From CAYHHI01 sp964356335 (GTDB lineage: Bacteria; Arandabacterota; Arandabacteria; Arandabacterales; Arandabacteraceae), in contig CAYHHI010000014.1 of the NCBI GenBank assembly GCA_964356335.1, forward strand, positions 3,680-67,679: a stretch of 64,000 nucleotides of DNA, in the 5' to 3' direction. This document shows positions 26,050-34,226 of the stretch, in pieces. A program made the position numbers and the translations under genes. Position 1 is the first letter of the stretch, and the number at the start of each line of letters is the position of its first letter. The notes below the pieces were generated by a model. That model worked only from the letters and a program-made list of their open reading frames with translations. It was not told where the DNA came from and did no database searches.

Positions 26050-26943
26050 CTAGTCATCGAAGTAAAACGTTGGTTCCTCGTAGAACCTAATCCGCTTGGC
26101 CTCGATTGCGCTTCTTATCATTTCCTGCAATTCAGTCTGTTTCTGTTCCAGGGAATTCCGTCGCTTCAAGAAGCGAAGTGGCACACGCAACGACAGGGCT
26201 CGCTTGGGAACACTGAATCTCGTGACACCACTCGGAAACCTTGTGCCGGCGAGGGCAAGCCTCAGCACTTCCTGCTTGGAGAATCCCTTGTAGCAGATCA
26301 GGGCGGAGAAGTGCGGGTAGTTGCCTGCGAGATCGCGCATGTTGGTGTAGCTCACCCTGTCTCTGTTTGAGGCAGCTCGGGTGATGGCAACTACTCGCTG
26401 CGCCACCTCGACTTGCCGTCCCGCCGGACTCGCACCCAGGACGGCACGGGTGCGCCTGTCGGGAAGTACGATGCAACAAGCCACATCATCGGCAAACTCC
26501 GGAACAAAATCACCATCAGGTGTGAACCGGCCCTTGAAAGTCTTGACCTTTGTGAATGATGCCAGCTTCTTCACGATTTCTTCGCCCGGGAGTCCCTCAA
26601 CCGCGTGGTGCCATGTGGAGAGCACGAGATGCTCATCCGAGAGATCCACTTCCTGGATGAGGACAAATCTGGCCCCGAGGTGCCTCAGGGCCTCAACTCT
26701 GTTGGCGCCATCGAGGAGGATGTGAGAAGCGGACCCATGGTCCCTGGCTGCAATAGGTGGATTCCGAAGACAATCATCAGATGCCATCCTCCTGGTCAAG
26801 GATTTCTGTCTCTGTGGGTCGGGGTCCTCGTGAAGCAGAAGGGAATCCATCTCGATTACCCGCATTGTCGGAAGCTTCCCGATCTCAAGGCTAAGGTGAT
26901 CTGAAGATGCTGCGAGACCGGGTTTCCTGAGTGCAGGTTTCAT
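26050..26943 (-). CDS. SbnI-like free serine kinase (ParB/Srx fold)
   Basis: From ATG 26943, with AAGGAAGTAAG before it, 297 residues. The ParB/Srx-fold N-terminus has 'EMDSLLLHEDPDPQR' (the catalytic-type Glu) and 'HILLDGANRVEALRHLGARF'; the 'LSTWHHAVEG' and C-terminal 'GVTRFSVPKRALSLRVPLRF' and 'IRFYEEPTFYFDD' blocks agree with SbnI of Staphylococcus, which makes O-phosphoserine from serine; archaeal SerK is related. A longer in-frame ORF back to 27126 runs through the hairpins and is less likely. Its partner is trpB2, 51 bases downstream, which may consume the phosphoserine. Regulator function, as also reported for SbnI, is possible. Confidence 0.82.
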   Translation of the reverse strand: MKPALRKPGLAASSDHLSLEIGKLPTMRVIEMDSLLLHEDPDPQRQKSLTRRMASDDCLRNPPIAARDHGSASHILLDGANRVEALRHLGARFVLIQEVDLSDEHLVLSTWHHAVEGLPGEEIVKKLASFTKVKTFKGRFTPDGDFVPEFADDVACCIVLPDRRTRAVLGASPAGRQVEVAQRVVAITRAASNRDRVSYTNMRDLAGNYPHFSALICYKGFSKQEVLRLALAGTRFPSGVTRFSVPKRALSLRVPLRFLKRRNSLEQKQTELQEMIRSAIEAKRIRFYEEPTFYFDD

Positions 26944-27030
26944 CTTACTTCCTTGCTTCATACTTCCTTTCTTCGACACCTTAGCGTTCAAGCTGAAGTT
27001 ACCTCTTTGGCCCGATTTACATAGCAAGAA

Positions 27031-27145
27031 GGGGTCGCTGCGTTTCCGCGACCCCAAATAAAATGAAGAAGCGGGAAACGCCTCGGCGTCCCCGCCTCTT
27101 CGATATCTACCTTGTGGCGGGCACACCTACGAAGAGGTGCGCCAC
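27031..27145 (-). ncRNA. Candidate structured leader RNA of the kinase-trpB2 unit (three hairpins)
   Basis: Three consecutive hairpins lie in the 315-base gap between the glycosyltransferase stop and the SbnI-like gene start: 27031-27055 (8-bp stem GGGGTCGC/GCGACCCC), 27065-27101 (long stem GAAGA-GCGGG/CCCGC-TCTTC, inner ACGC/GCGT) and 27114-27145 (GTGGCG/CGCCAC and CACCT/AGGTG). Loop bases 27040-27047 (GCGTTTCC) are perfectly complementary to 27074-27081 (GGAAACGC), so a second structure is possible, as in an attenuator or riboswitch. On the minus strand the set is upstream of the kinase gene. I cannot match it to a known RNA family. Confidence 0.5.
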
Positions 27146-27258
27146 CAGTTGCCTATGCTCGGTAATCTTTTCATCGCGTCTAGCTTACCAGAGATGATCA
27201 GGACTTTCAAGCGAAAACTCATCCTTCACAGGAATCTTCACACGACCATGCGGCAAGA

Positions 27259-28293
27259 TCAGGCCTTGAGCGAAATCTCTTGGACTGACATCCGGTAGGT
27301 CTTGAACCAGCGGTCTATTTCGGCGCCGGCGACCTTCCTGAGCTTCATCATCTTGCGGCGTTCGCGGCACACACGGGGCATGCCGGCGAAGGCAGACACG
27401 TAGGCTTTGAGAACAGCGGCTACGAGCATTCCGGCTGGATACTGCTGAGTGAATTTCCCGGCGGCCCCCTTCTTTGAGAAGGCGCCGTATGCCTGGTAAC
27501 AATACCTTAGGAAGCTGTAGAACGGGGCTGTGATGAGATGCTTCATCGGAAAGTACTTCCATACTATCCAGATGCGGTTTCGCTCGACGAGGAAGACCTT
27601 GGCCGGCGAATATTCGCCGGTCGTCGCTGAATACCGGTGATATACGATCGCGCCGGGTACGAATAGGCACCCCCAGCCTGCGAGCCTTCCCCTCATCCCG
27701 ATGTCGGTATCGTCGCCATAGGCAAAATGATGCTCGTCGAAGAGCCCGACCTCACCAAGCATCTTCCTCCGGTATAGGGCTGCGCAGCCGCTCGGGAAGA
27801 AGACATCGGTCTTGTCGTCGTACTGGCCGCGATCAACTTCGAGCCTTCCCCTGCCGCGATTGAGGCCGTCGGGATACATAAGATGGCCGGCGGTGTCTAT
27901 GACATCACGCTCGTCGAAGAAGAGGGTCTTCGTGGCAAACATACCGGCGCCGGGGTTTTCGTCCGCCACGCGCACGAGTTCGCTAAGCCAGGCAGGATGG
28001 GCTTCGGTGTCGTTGTTGAGAAGCACGATGTAATCTCCGCCCGAGGCTTCTATGCCTTGATTGCAGGCCTTCGGAAAGCCGAGATTGGACCGGTTCTCGA
28101 TTATGCTGTCAACCCATGGGAATTTCGCTTTGACATACGCGACCGAGCCGTCGCTACTTCCGTTATCAACAAGGATGACTTCGAAGTCTTTGAAGGTCTG
28201 GCGCTCAAGCGAGGACAGACAGGCTTCGAGGAGACTCATGCCATTCAGATTCGGGACTATGACAGAGACGCGGGGTTTTTTGTTGGACTCCAC
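27259..28293 (-). CDS. Glycosyltransferase family 2
   Basis: A 344-residue GT-A glycosyltransferase starting at GTG 28293, with AGGTCTCTT before it. The N-terminal nucleotide-sugar domain has 'VSVIVPNLNGMSLLEACL', 'VILVDNGSSDGSVAYVKAKF' and 'GDYIVLLNNDTEAHPAWLSE', where the DxD-like motif is NDT. Later 'FAYGDDTDIGMRGRLAGWGC' is the acceptor-side acidic block, followed by a hydrophobic C-terminus that may touch the membrane ('KHLITAPFYSFLRYCYQAYG'). This type often adds rhamnose or other sugars to polysaccharide. It stands alone, divergent from the P-type ATPase. Confidence 0.92.
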   Translation of the reverse strand: MESNKKPRVSVIVPNLNGMSLLEACLSSLERQTFKDFEVILVDNGSSDGSVAYVKAKFPWVDSIIENRSNLGFPKACNQGIEASGGDYIVLLNNDTEAHPAWLSELVRVADENPGAGMFATKTLFFDERDVIDTAGHLMYPDGLNRGRGRLEVDRGQYDDKTDVFFPSGCAALYRRKMLGEVGLFDEHHFAYGDDTDIGMRGRLAGWGCLFVPGAIVYHRYSATTGEYSPAKVFLVERNRIWIVWKYFPMKHLITAPFYSFLRYCYQAYGAFSKKGAAGKFTQQYPAGMLVAAVLKAYVSAFAGMPRVCRERRKMMKLRKVAGAEIDRWFKTYRMSVQEISLKA

Positions 28294-28470
28294 AAGAGAC
28301 CTCGTTTAGGCTCGTATGAGCACAATGAGGTAGTATAAGGCTCAGCAAGCGATTGGCAAGGCATAAAGCTGGTGACGCGCCGAAACGGACGTTCAGGAAC
28401 CGGACGGGCCACAGAACGGGATAGCCGGAACCCGACGGAACCCGGCGGAAGGAATCGAAACACAAGTGCT

Positions 28471-30576
28471 ATGAATCTCAGACTCAAAGTCAAAGACCTC
28501 GACTGCGCAGATTGTGCGAGGACCCTCGAGCATGTCGCCAAGCGGATTGATGGCGTCGAAGATGCCAGGGTCAATGTGGCCCTCTCCGCGATAGAGATGA
28601 GTCTCAAGCCCGGCGTTGAAAGAAAGGCCATAGTGCGGGCGCTCAGAAGGAAAGGTTATGAGACCCTTCCCTTTGAGGCAGGGTCCGCGAAGATACCGTC
28701 GCTCAAAGGCGTTGTCTCAACAAGACGGCTGGTTCTCACAACTGCCTGCGGCATCCTGGTTATCACGGCGCTGGTGGCGTGGCTTGCCGGCGCCCCATGG
28801 AGCATAACTCGCATCATTCTGATTGCCGCCGCAGTGACAGGCCTACCCTTAAGCCTCCTTAAGGCAATCAATGCCATCCGCAGCCTCACGATCGACATGA
28901 ACGTGCTCATGACTGTGGCAATCGCAGCCGCTGCCGCAATCGGCGATTGGGAGGAGGCGGCAGTCATAGCATTTCTCTTCTCGATAGCCAACATCCTTGA
29001 GGCACTAGCCCTGGCAAGGACCAGGAAGGCCATAGAATCGCTTGTCGATCTCTCGCCTGAGACAGCCATTCTGAAAAAGGATGGGGAGTATCTAACGATT
29101 GATGCGTCCGAGGTCATGCCGGGGCAGGTGATCATAGTGAAGCCGGGAGAGAGAATTCCTCTCGAGGGCAAGGTTGTCTCCGGAGCAACGTCGGTCGATG
29201 AGTCCCCTATCACAGGCGAATCGGTGCCCGTCCCCAAGCAGGCAGGGTCAGAGGTTTTCGCAGGCACGCTCAACGAGGAGGGCCTGATTGAGATCGCCGT
29301 GACCAAACCCAGGGAAGAGAGCACGCTTGCCAGAATCATTCATCTGGTCGAACACATAGCCGAAACCAAGGCCCCCATCGAGCGCTTCGTGGATCGCTTC
29401 GCGTCAATCTATACGCCCGTCGTCGTAGGCGGAGCCGTCCTGCTTGCGGTTATCCCCTCCCTCATGGGTCTTAAAGATGGCTGGCTCTACAGATCAATCG
29501 TCCTTCTGATTATCGCATGTCCATGTGCCCTCGTGATAGCGACACCTGTAGCGATCGTATCGGGGCTCACCTGGGCCGCGAAGAAGGGCATCCTGATAAA
29601 GGGTGGAGTGCACCTCGAAGAAGCCGCGCGCATCCGAGCCATCGCACTTGACAAGACAGGTACCGTGACGCAGGGCAGGCCGACGGTATCAGCCATCAAG
29701 CCGATCGCGGGGCTCGCGGAAAATGATCTCCTGCGCATTGCGGCAGGCGTCGAATCGGGTTCGGCGCATCCGCTTGCAGGTGCGGTCTTGTCGGAAGCAA
29801 GGAGACGCGGACTCCACTGGGACGATCCCCAGGACGTGACATCAATAACAGGCAGCGGCATCTCGGCGACTCTTGCAGGCACCAAGTACTATGCCGCCAA
29901 GCCCGAGTTCTTCATGGGGCGCTTCAAAACGGGAGCCGAAGTCCTCAAGGGCCTCAGCAATAGAACCAGCATAGCAGTTGGCACCGAGAGCGAGGTGCTC
30001 GGGGGAATCGAATTTGTTGATGCGGTCAGGCAAGGCACGCGCGAAACGCTTTCCTTGCTTAAGCAACTGGGTATCAAGAAAACCATCATGGTGACGGGTG
30101 ACAGGGAAGAGGTTGCGAAGGAGGTCGCAGGAACGATTGGGGTCGATGAGTATCATGCCAATCTCTTGCCCGAGGACAAGGTCGATCTTGTCCAGAACCT
30201 CAAGTCGAATTACGGGCGGGTCGCGATGGTCGGCGATGGCGTCAATGATGCTCCGGCCCTTGCTGCTTCCAACCTTGGGATCGCAATGGGGGCGGCAGGT
30301 TCAGACACGGCGATTGAGACAGCGGATGTCGCCCTGATGTCTGATGACATTAGGAATCTCTCGCCTCTGTTCGGGATCTCGAGAAAAGTGAAGCGCATCA
30401 CGCAGGAGAACATCGCGTTCGCAATTGGCGTTAAGGCGGCCTTTCTCGCGCTTGCAGCGACTGGGCATGCCACCATGTGGATGGCGGTCTTCGCCGACAT
30501 GGGTGCGTCACTGATTGTAATAGCTAATGCTTTGAGACTTCTCTCCGACAAAGCGATGGGTCTCCGCGGAAACTGA
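28471..30576 (+). CDS. Heavy-metal translocating P-type ATPase (P1B, ZntA-like)
   Basis: From ATG 28471 about 701 residues; a GTG at 28372 would add 33 Arg-rich residues. The N-terminal HMA domain has 'DLDCADCARTLEHVAKRIDG' (CxxC). Then come membrane helices, the actuator 'DESPITGESVPVPKQAG' (TGES), the ion path 'IACPCALVIATPVAIVSGL' (CPC), the phosphorylation site 'ALDKTGTVTQG', the P1B histidine-proline 'GSAHPLAGAV' and 'MVGDGVNDAPALAASNLGIA'. CPC with this form suggests export of Zn/Cd/Pb, less likely Cu. It is followed after 7 bases by a GH3 gene, probably co-transcribed but not obviously related. Confidence 0.93.
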   Translation: MNLRLKVKDLDCADCARTLEHVAKRIDGVEDARVNVALSAIEMSLKPGVERKAIVRALRRKGYETLPFEAGSAKIPSLKGVVSTRRLVLTTACGILVITALVAWLAGAPWSITRIILIAAAVTGLPLSLLKAINAIRSLTIDMNVLMTVAIAAAAAIGDWEEAAVIAFLFSIANILEALALARTRKAIESLVDLSPETAILKKDGEYLTIDASEVMPGQVIIVKPGERIPLEGKVVSGATSVDESPITGESVPVPKQAGSEVFAGTLNEEGLIEIAVTKPREESTLARIIHLVEHIAETKAPIERFVDRFASIYTPVVVGGAVLLAVIPSLMGLKDGWLYRSIVLLIIACPCALVIATPVAIVSGLTWAAKKGILIKGGVHLEEAARIRAIALDKTGTVTQGRPTVSAIKPIAGLAENDLLRIAAGVESGSAHPLAGAVLSEARRRGLHWDDPQDVTSITGSGISATLAGTKYYAAKPEFFMGRFKTGAEVLKGLSNRTSIAVGTESEVLGGIEFVDAVRQGTRETLSLLKQLGIKKTIMVTGDREEVAKEVAGTIGVDEYHANLLPEDKVDLVQNLKSNYGRVAMVGDGVNDAPALAASNLGIAMGAAGSDTAIETADVALMSDDIRNLSPLFGISRKVKRITQENIAFAIGVKAAFLALAATGHATMWMAVFADMGASLIVIANALRLLSDKAMGLRGN

Positions 30577-30583
30577 GAGGCAA

Positions 30584-32056
30584 ATGCGCGCAACCATGAA
30601 CCAGAAAGAAGCAAGACACCTGCTCGGCCAGATCTTTGCTTTGAGATTTCCGCGCTCCTGGGACCAGATCGACCTCAACCGTTTCCCCGTCGCGAATTAC
30701 ATCATCTTCAGGGACGCGTTCGAACCTTCCTTCGAGGCTTCGCGCAGACGAATTCACGAAGCCAGAGATCTTCTGAGAGGCCACGACATCGGAGCCCTCT
30801 TCATGATGGACGAGGAGGGTGGGAGAGTAACCCAGATATCCGAGTTTTTCCCGTCCGCACCGAGCCCAAGGGCAATCGCGAGATCTTTGACACCCATGGA
30901 GGCAGGCGCCTTCTACGCTCAACTGGCAGCGTACCTTGCGTACCTCGGCATAAACATCAACCTCGCCCCTTGCCTCGATGTCAACACAGAAGTCTTGAAT
31001 CCGGTGATCGGCACGCGATCCCTGGGTACCTACCCTGAGCAAGTAGCGGCTTTCGCGCATTTCATCATACCTGCCATGCAGAAGAGTGTCGCATGCGTGG
31101 CAAAACACTTCCCGGGGCACGGCATGACCAGGCTCGACTCTCATGTTGCGCTACCGACTGTCGACGAGCCACGCCAAACACTTGAAGCAGCACATGTGGC
31201 ACCCTTCAGGGAAGCCATCAAGGCAAGAGTTGATGGAATCATGGTGAGTCATTGCGTTTATACCTGCCTTCAGACGGACAATCTCCCGGCTTCGCTTTCC
31301 AGGCAGGTCGTGATTGGCTATCTGAGAGAGTCACTTGGGTTCCAGGGTGCCGTGTTCACGGATTCTCTAGATATGCGAGCCGTCACTGAGACCGTGCCTC
31401 CGGAAAAGGCCGCCAGGTTGGCATTCGAGGCTGGCTGTGACATCCTCCTTTACACGGAGTTCTCCGAACGGTTTGCCGCAGCCTTTGACGCATTGGTTGA
31501 AATGCTCGCCACGGGCCGGCTGAGCGAGCAGCTTGTGTGGCTGGCCGTAAACAGAAGATCGCGTATACCCATGCGGTTGGTGGCGGAGACCGCCGAGAAC
31601 GCCTTGAGCCCGTCCGGCAAACGGCACCAGGCATTCGACGAAGATATATATCGGGATCTTTTGGATAGAGCAAGAATCGGATCAGTAAGAATAGACAAGG
31701 GGCAGGATAAGATCCCGCTGTCATTCAAGGATGCCATTCTAGTGGCCACGCCCCCGGCGGTGACGGCAAGACTGAGAACCCATATTCCCAGCCTCAGAGA
31801 GATCTCAGAGGGAGAGAATCCTGCCGGCAAAACCCTCTTGCTATGGCTGATGGAGCCGCTGGTCCTCAGGCAATCCTTAGGAGACTTGCGGCAACTGATA
31901 AGCAGGGCCCAGACTTCTATCCTCGTCACAACATACGATGCCATAGCAGATGAGCTTCAAGATGCGGATGTCAGGATCATCTCAGACGATTCTGGTCCCT
32001 TCGCGGAAGATATATTAGTCAGGTTGGTTTTCAAGAGCGAATCCGGTCAAACGTAG
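30584..32056 (+). CDS. nagZ: Glycoside hydrolase family 3, beta-N-acetylhexosaminidase (NagZ-like)
   Basis: A 490-residue enzyme that probably removes N-acetylglucosamine from cell-wall fragments in the cytoplasm; no signal peptide is seen. The family blocks are 'LFMMDEEGGRVTQIS', 'GININLAPCLDVNT', the catalytic acid-base loop 'CVAKHFPGHGMTRLDSHVAL' with His and Asp, and the nucleophile Asp in 'GAVFTDSLDMRAVTE'. It is longer than NagZ of Gram-negatives (~340) because of a C-terminal region of ~150 residues that may be a second domain. GAGAGGCAA precedes the ATG. It overlaps no other gene. Confidence 0.88.
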   Translation: MRATMNQKEARHLLGQIFALRFPRSWDQIDLNRFPVANYIIFRDAFEPSFEASRRRIHEARDLLRGHDIGALFMMDEEGGRVTQISEFFPSAPSPRAIARSLTPMEAGAFYAQLAAYLAYLGININLAPCLDVNTEVLNPVIGTRSLGTYPEQVAAFAHFIIPAMQKSVACVAKHFPGHGMTRLDSHVALPTVDEPRQTLEAAHVAPFREAIKARVDGIMVSHCVYTCLQTDNLPASLSRQVVIGYLRESLGFQGAVFTDSLDMRAVTETVPPEKAARLAFEAGCDILLYTEFSERFAAAFDALVEMLATGRLSEQLVWLAVNRRSRIPMRLVAETAENALSPSGKRHQAFDEDIYRDLLDRARIGSVRIDKGQDKIPLSFKDAILVATPPAVTARLRTHIPSLREISEGENPAGKTLLLWLMEPLVLRQSLGDLRQLISRAQTSILVTTYDAIADELQDADVRIISDDSGPFAEDILVRLVFKSESGQT

Positions 32057-32121
32057 AGTCGGGCAAGGGCCGAGCCACGGCCACAACCAAATCGGGCCAG
32101 GGCACAACCTGCCGCTCTAAT

Positions 32122-33225
32122 CTACCCTCGCCGCCTGGACCTGGGAGGCCGTGATCTGCTGAGAGGTCTAGCCTTAGGGGCCCGGCTGACCTTGGGGCGC
32201 GGTTTTGACTTCCTGCGTTGTGCCATCTTGGCGGCCAGGGCTTTAGCGCGCGGCTCCGGCTTGATGCGTGGCGCCGCCTGGATGCCATGGGCCTTAGCGC
32301 CCCCACCCTTACTATACACAGGTGTGCACCAATCCCTGTACTTCGCGACGCTCCCCCTCGCTATATCAAAGTAGAGTTTCCTTAGCTTCTCAGTTACCGG
32401 CCCGATCTTGCCGCTTCCCACATCCCTTCCGTCAACCTCTATTACCGCCGCGATCTGACAGCCGGTGCCGCAGAAGAAGAGCTCATCAGCGACATAGAGT
32501 TCGCTCCTATCGATCTGACGTTCGATCGTGCCAATGCCCAGCTCGGCCTTCGCAATCTCCATTATGGTCGAGCGAGTTATCCCCTCGAGGATATTCTCAG
32601 TGGCCGCCGGCGTGACAAGGCTACCATCCCTGACCAGAAATATGTTCTCGGCGCTTCCCTCGGAGACGTGCCCATCTTGAGTCAGCACAATCGCCTCATC
32701 AAATCCCCTCTCCACAGCTTCCGTCTTGGAAAGAGCCGAGTTCACGTAGATGCCCGTGACCTTCGCCCTCGCGGGGACAGCATTATCGTCGACTCGCCGC
32801 CAAGAAGAAACAGCCGCTCGAGCGCCTTCCTCCTTATCGATGTATTTCCCGAAGACGACTGCAAAGACGGTGAATCCGTCCTTGAGGTCGTGAAGCCTTA
32901 CGCCGATGCCCTCCGACGCTTTATAGGCAATCGGCCTTACGTAGCTGTCTTCTCTGTAGCCCTCCAGCCGCAGGAGGTCGAGGGTGATATCGCAGAGTCC
33001 CTTGGTAGTATACGGCAACCCAATTTTCAAGATGCGGCAGGACTTCCGAAATCTGTCGTAATGCTCGCCAAGCTTGAATACGAAAAGCTGCTGCTTTTCT
33101 TTGTTCCAGTAGGCTCTTATCCCTTCGAACACCCCGGTTCCATAGTTGAAAGCGTGGGTCATTATGCTGATCTTGGCTTCGTCGATCGGGACGATCTTTC
33201 CATCAAAGAACGCAAACTTAGCCAT
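32122..33225 (-). CDS. ilvE: Branched-chain amino acid aminotransferase with long basic tail
   Basis: IlvE interconverts Val, Leu, Ile and their keto acids. From ATG 33225, with GAGGAGGATAGG before it, 367 residues. The fold-type IV enzyme includes 'THAFNYGTGVFEGIRAYWN', the PLP Lys region 'VNSALSKTEAVERGFDEAIV', 'HVSEGSAENIFLVRDG' and 'ELFFCGTGCQIAAVIEVDGR'. The core ends near residue 305; the last ~60 residues are a Lys/Arg/Pro/Ala-rich tail ('KMAQRRKSKPRPKVSRAPKA') that normal IlvE lacks. A promoter lies just upstream (33276-33304). Confidence 0.95.
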   Translation of the reverse strand: MAKFAFFDGKIVPIDEAKISIMTHAFNYGTGVFEGIRAYWNKEKQQLFVFKLGEHYDRFRKSCRILKIGLPYTTKGLCDITLDLLRLEGYREDSYVRPIAYKASEGIGVRLHDLKDGFTVFAVVFGKYIDKEEGARAAVSSWRRVDDNAVPARAKVTGIYVNSALSKTEAVERGFDEAIVLTQDGHVSEGSAENIFLVRDGSLVTPAATENILEGITRSTIMEIAKAELGIGTIERQIDRSELYVADELFFCGTGCQIAAVIEVDGRDVGSGKIGPVTEKLRKLYFDIARGSVAKYRDWCTPVYSKGGGAKAHGIQAAPRIKPEPRAKALAAKMAQRRKSKPRPKVSRAPKARPLSRSRPPRSRRRG

Positions 33226-33275
33226 CCTATCCTCCTCGGTATATTCTCGGAATGGCGAGACCGCCAAACCCAAAT

Positions 33276-33304
33276 ATCTTAACAAACTGGAGGGGGTGTT
33301 TCAA
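33276..33304 (-). promoter_or_regulatory. Promoter of ilvE
   Basis: On the minus strand -35 TTGAAA (33304-33299) and -10 TAAGAT (33281-33276) are 17 bases apart, about 50 bases before the ilvE ATG. No operator is obvious. Confidence 0.6.
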
Positions 33305-33405
33305 TAGGTATTGACGCAGAGTGGGTCTTTACGATCTCAATAGACTCCACAAGTTCTCAGGTAGAGTGCCCGATGGTTCTAATCCGCATTACCTCCGGCA
33401 TGATC

Positions 33406-34035
33406 TTAGAATCCCAACCCCACAGCCAATGAGATTGCATCATTCTTGACGTCGCCGCCGGAGTCGTCGATTGAAACTAAACCATAGTTATAGCGGGCTT
33501 CGACGGATATGGTCACGATCCCCATAGGCAGTCCTGCACCACTCCCCACAGTCAACCCGAAATCCATGCCCTTCACATTCTCGAGCGTGCCCTCAGCGCT
33601 CGACCCCGGTTGGTCAACGCTCATCTTCGCGCTTGACTTGAAAGCAAGCGCCGGCCCCGCCAGGAGATAGGGCCTCACCTTACCTTCTTGCACCAGATTG
33701 ACTCTCAAGAGAGCCGGAATCTCGATATATGCCAGTTTGACAGTCTCGCCGCGCTCGACGGGATCCCTTTTACTCCACTGTGATTCACTGCCGTGCCCGC
33801 CCTTGGTTGTGTATAGAACCTCGCCCTGCAATGATAGTAGCGGGCTCAATGGATACTCGAGAAAGCCACCCATGCAAAAGCCCCCGCGCATGTAAGTAGT
33901 CTGGCCATTATCACCATGAAACCCTGTTATGTTGACACCAGCTTTCACACCCACCGTTGGTCTGCCTAGGACGTCCCCGGTCTGAGCTGAAAGCACCATC
34001 ACGCCCAAGACAAGAATAACGACTACCCTCTTCAT
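33406..34035 (-). CDS. Outer-membrane beta-barrel protein (PorT/OmpW-like)
   Basis: A 209-residue exported protein with a signal peptide ('MKRVVVILVLGVMVLSAQTG') and a barrel-like mature part: 'TVGVKAGVNITGFHGDNG', 'MGGFLEYPLSPLLSLQGEVL', 'LAYIEIPALLRVNLVQEGKV', 'RPYLLAGPALAFKSSAKMSV' and 'VTISVEARYNYGLVSIDDS', ending 'ISLAVGLGF' with a terminal Phe. It matches the outer-membrane beta-barrel type of Bacteroidetes-like bacteria. AAGGGGGACACT precedes the ATG. It is isolated; the 190 bases upstream show no gene. The function is unknown. Confidence 0.8.
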   Translation of the reverse strand: MKRVVVILVLGVMVLSAQTGDVLGRPTVGVKAGVNITGFHGDNGQTTYMRGGFCMGGFLEYPLSPLLSLQGEVLYTTKGGHGSESQWSKRDPVERGETVKLAYIEIPALLRVNLVQEGKVRPYLLAGPALAFKSSAKMSVDQPGSSAEGTLENVKGMDFGLTVGSGAGLPMGIVTISVEARYNYGLVSIDDSGGDVKNDAISLAVGLGF

Positions 34036-34226
34036 AGTGTCCCCCTTGTTCCCATGGCAATATCTGCAAGGCGATGCTTCTACGGTTTCTGTCGCACCAA
34101 CACAGAGCCGGCGTCAGCGCTTGGTGCAAAGACCCGTGGCTCTTTGTAACATTTCTCACTCATCTGCGCAAGCCAAAACTCGCGGGCCTTCAGGTGGAAC
34201 GGAACCGGTATTCAGATCTCCTCGTT

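Noticed and set aside
24751..26370. A 539-residue open frame on the plus strand
   Set aside because: Antisense to trpB2 and the SbnI-like gene, with no recognisable motifs.
26944..27126. A longer N-terminus for the SbnI-like protein
   Set aside because: The frame is open to 27126 but crosses two strong hairpins, matches nothing in the family, and the ATG at 26943 has a good ribosome site.
27031..27145. A T-box leader upstream of the kinase-trpB2 unit
   Set aside because: The conserved T-box sequence AGGGTGGNACCGCG is absent on the minus strand; the hairpins are kept as an unassigned structured leader.
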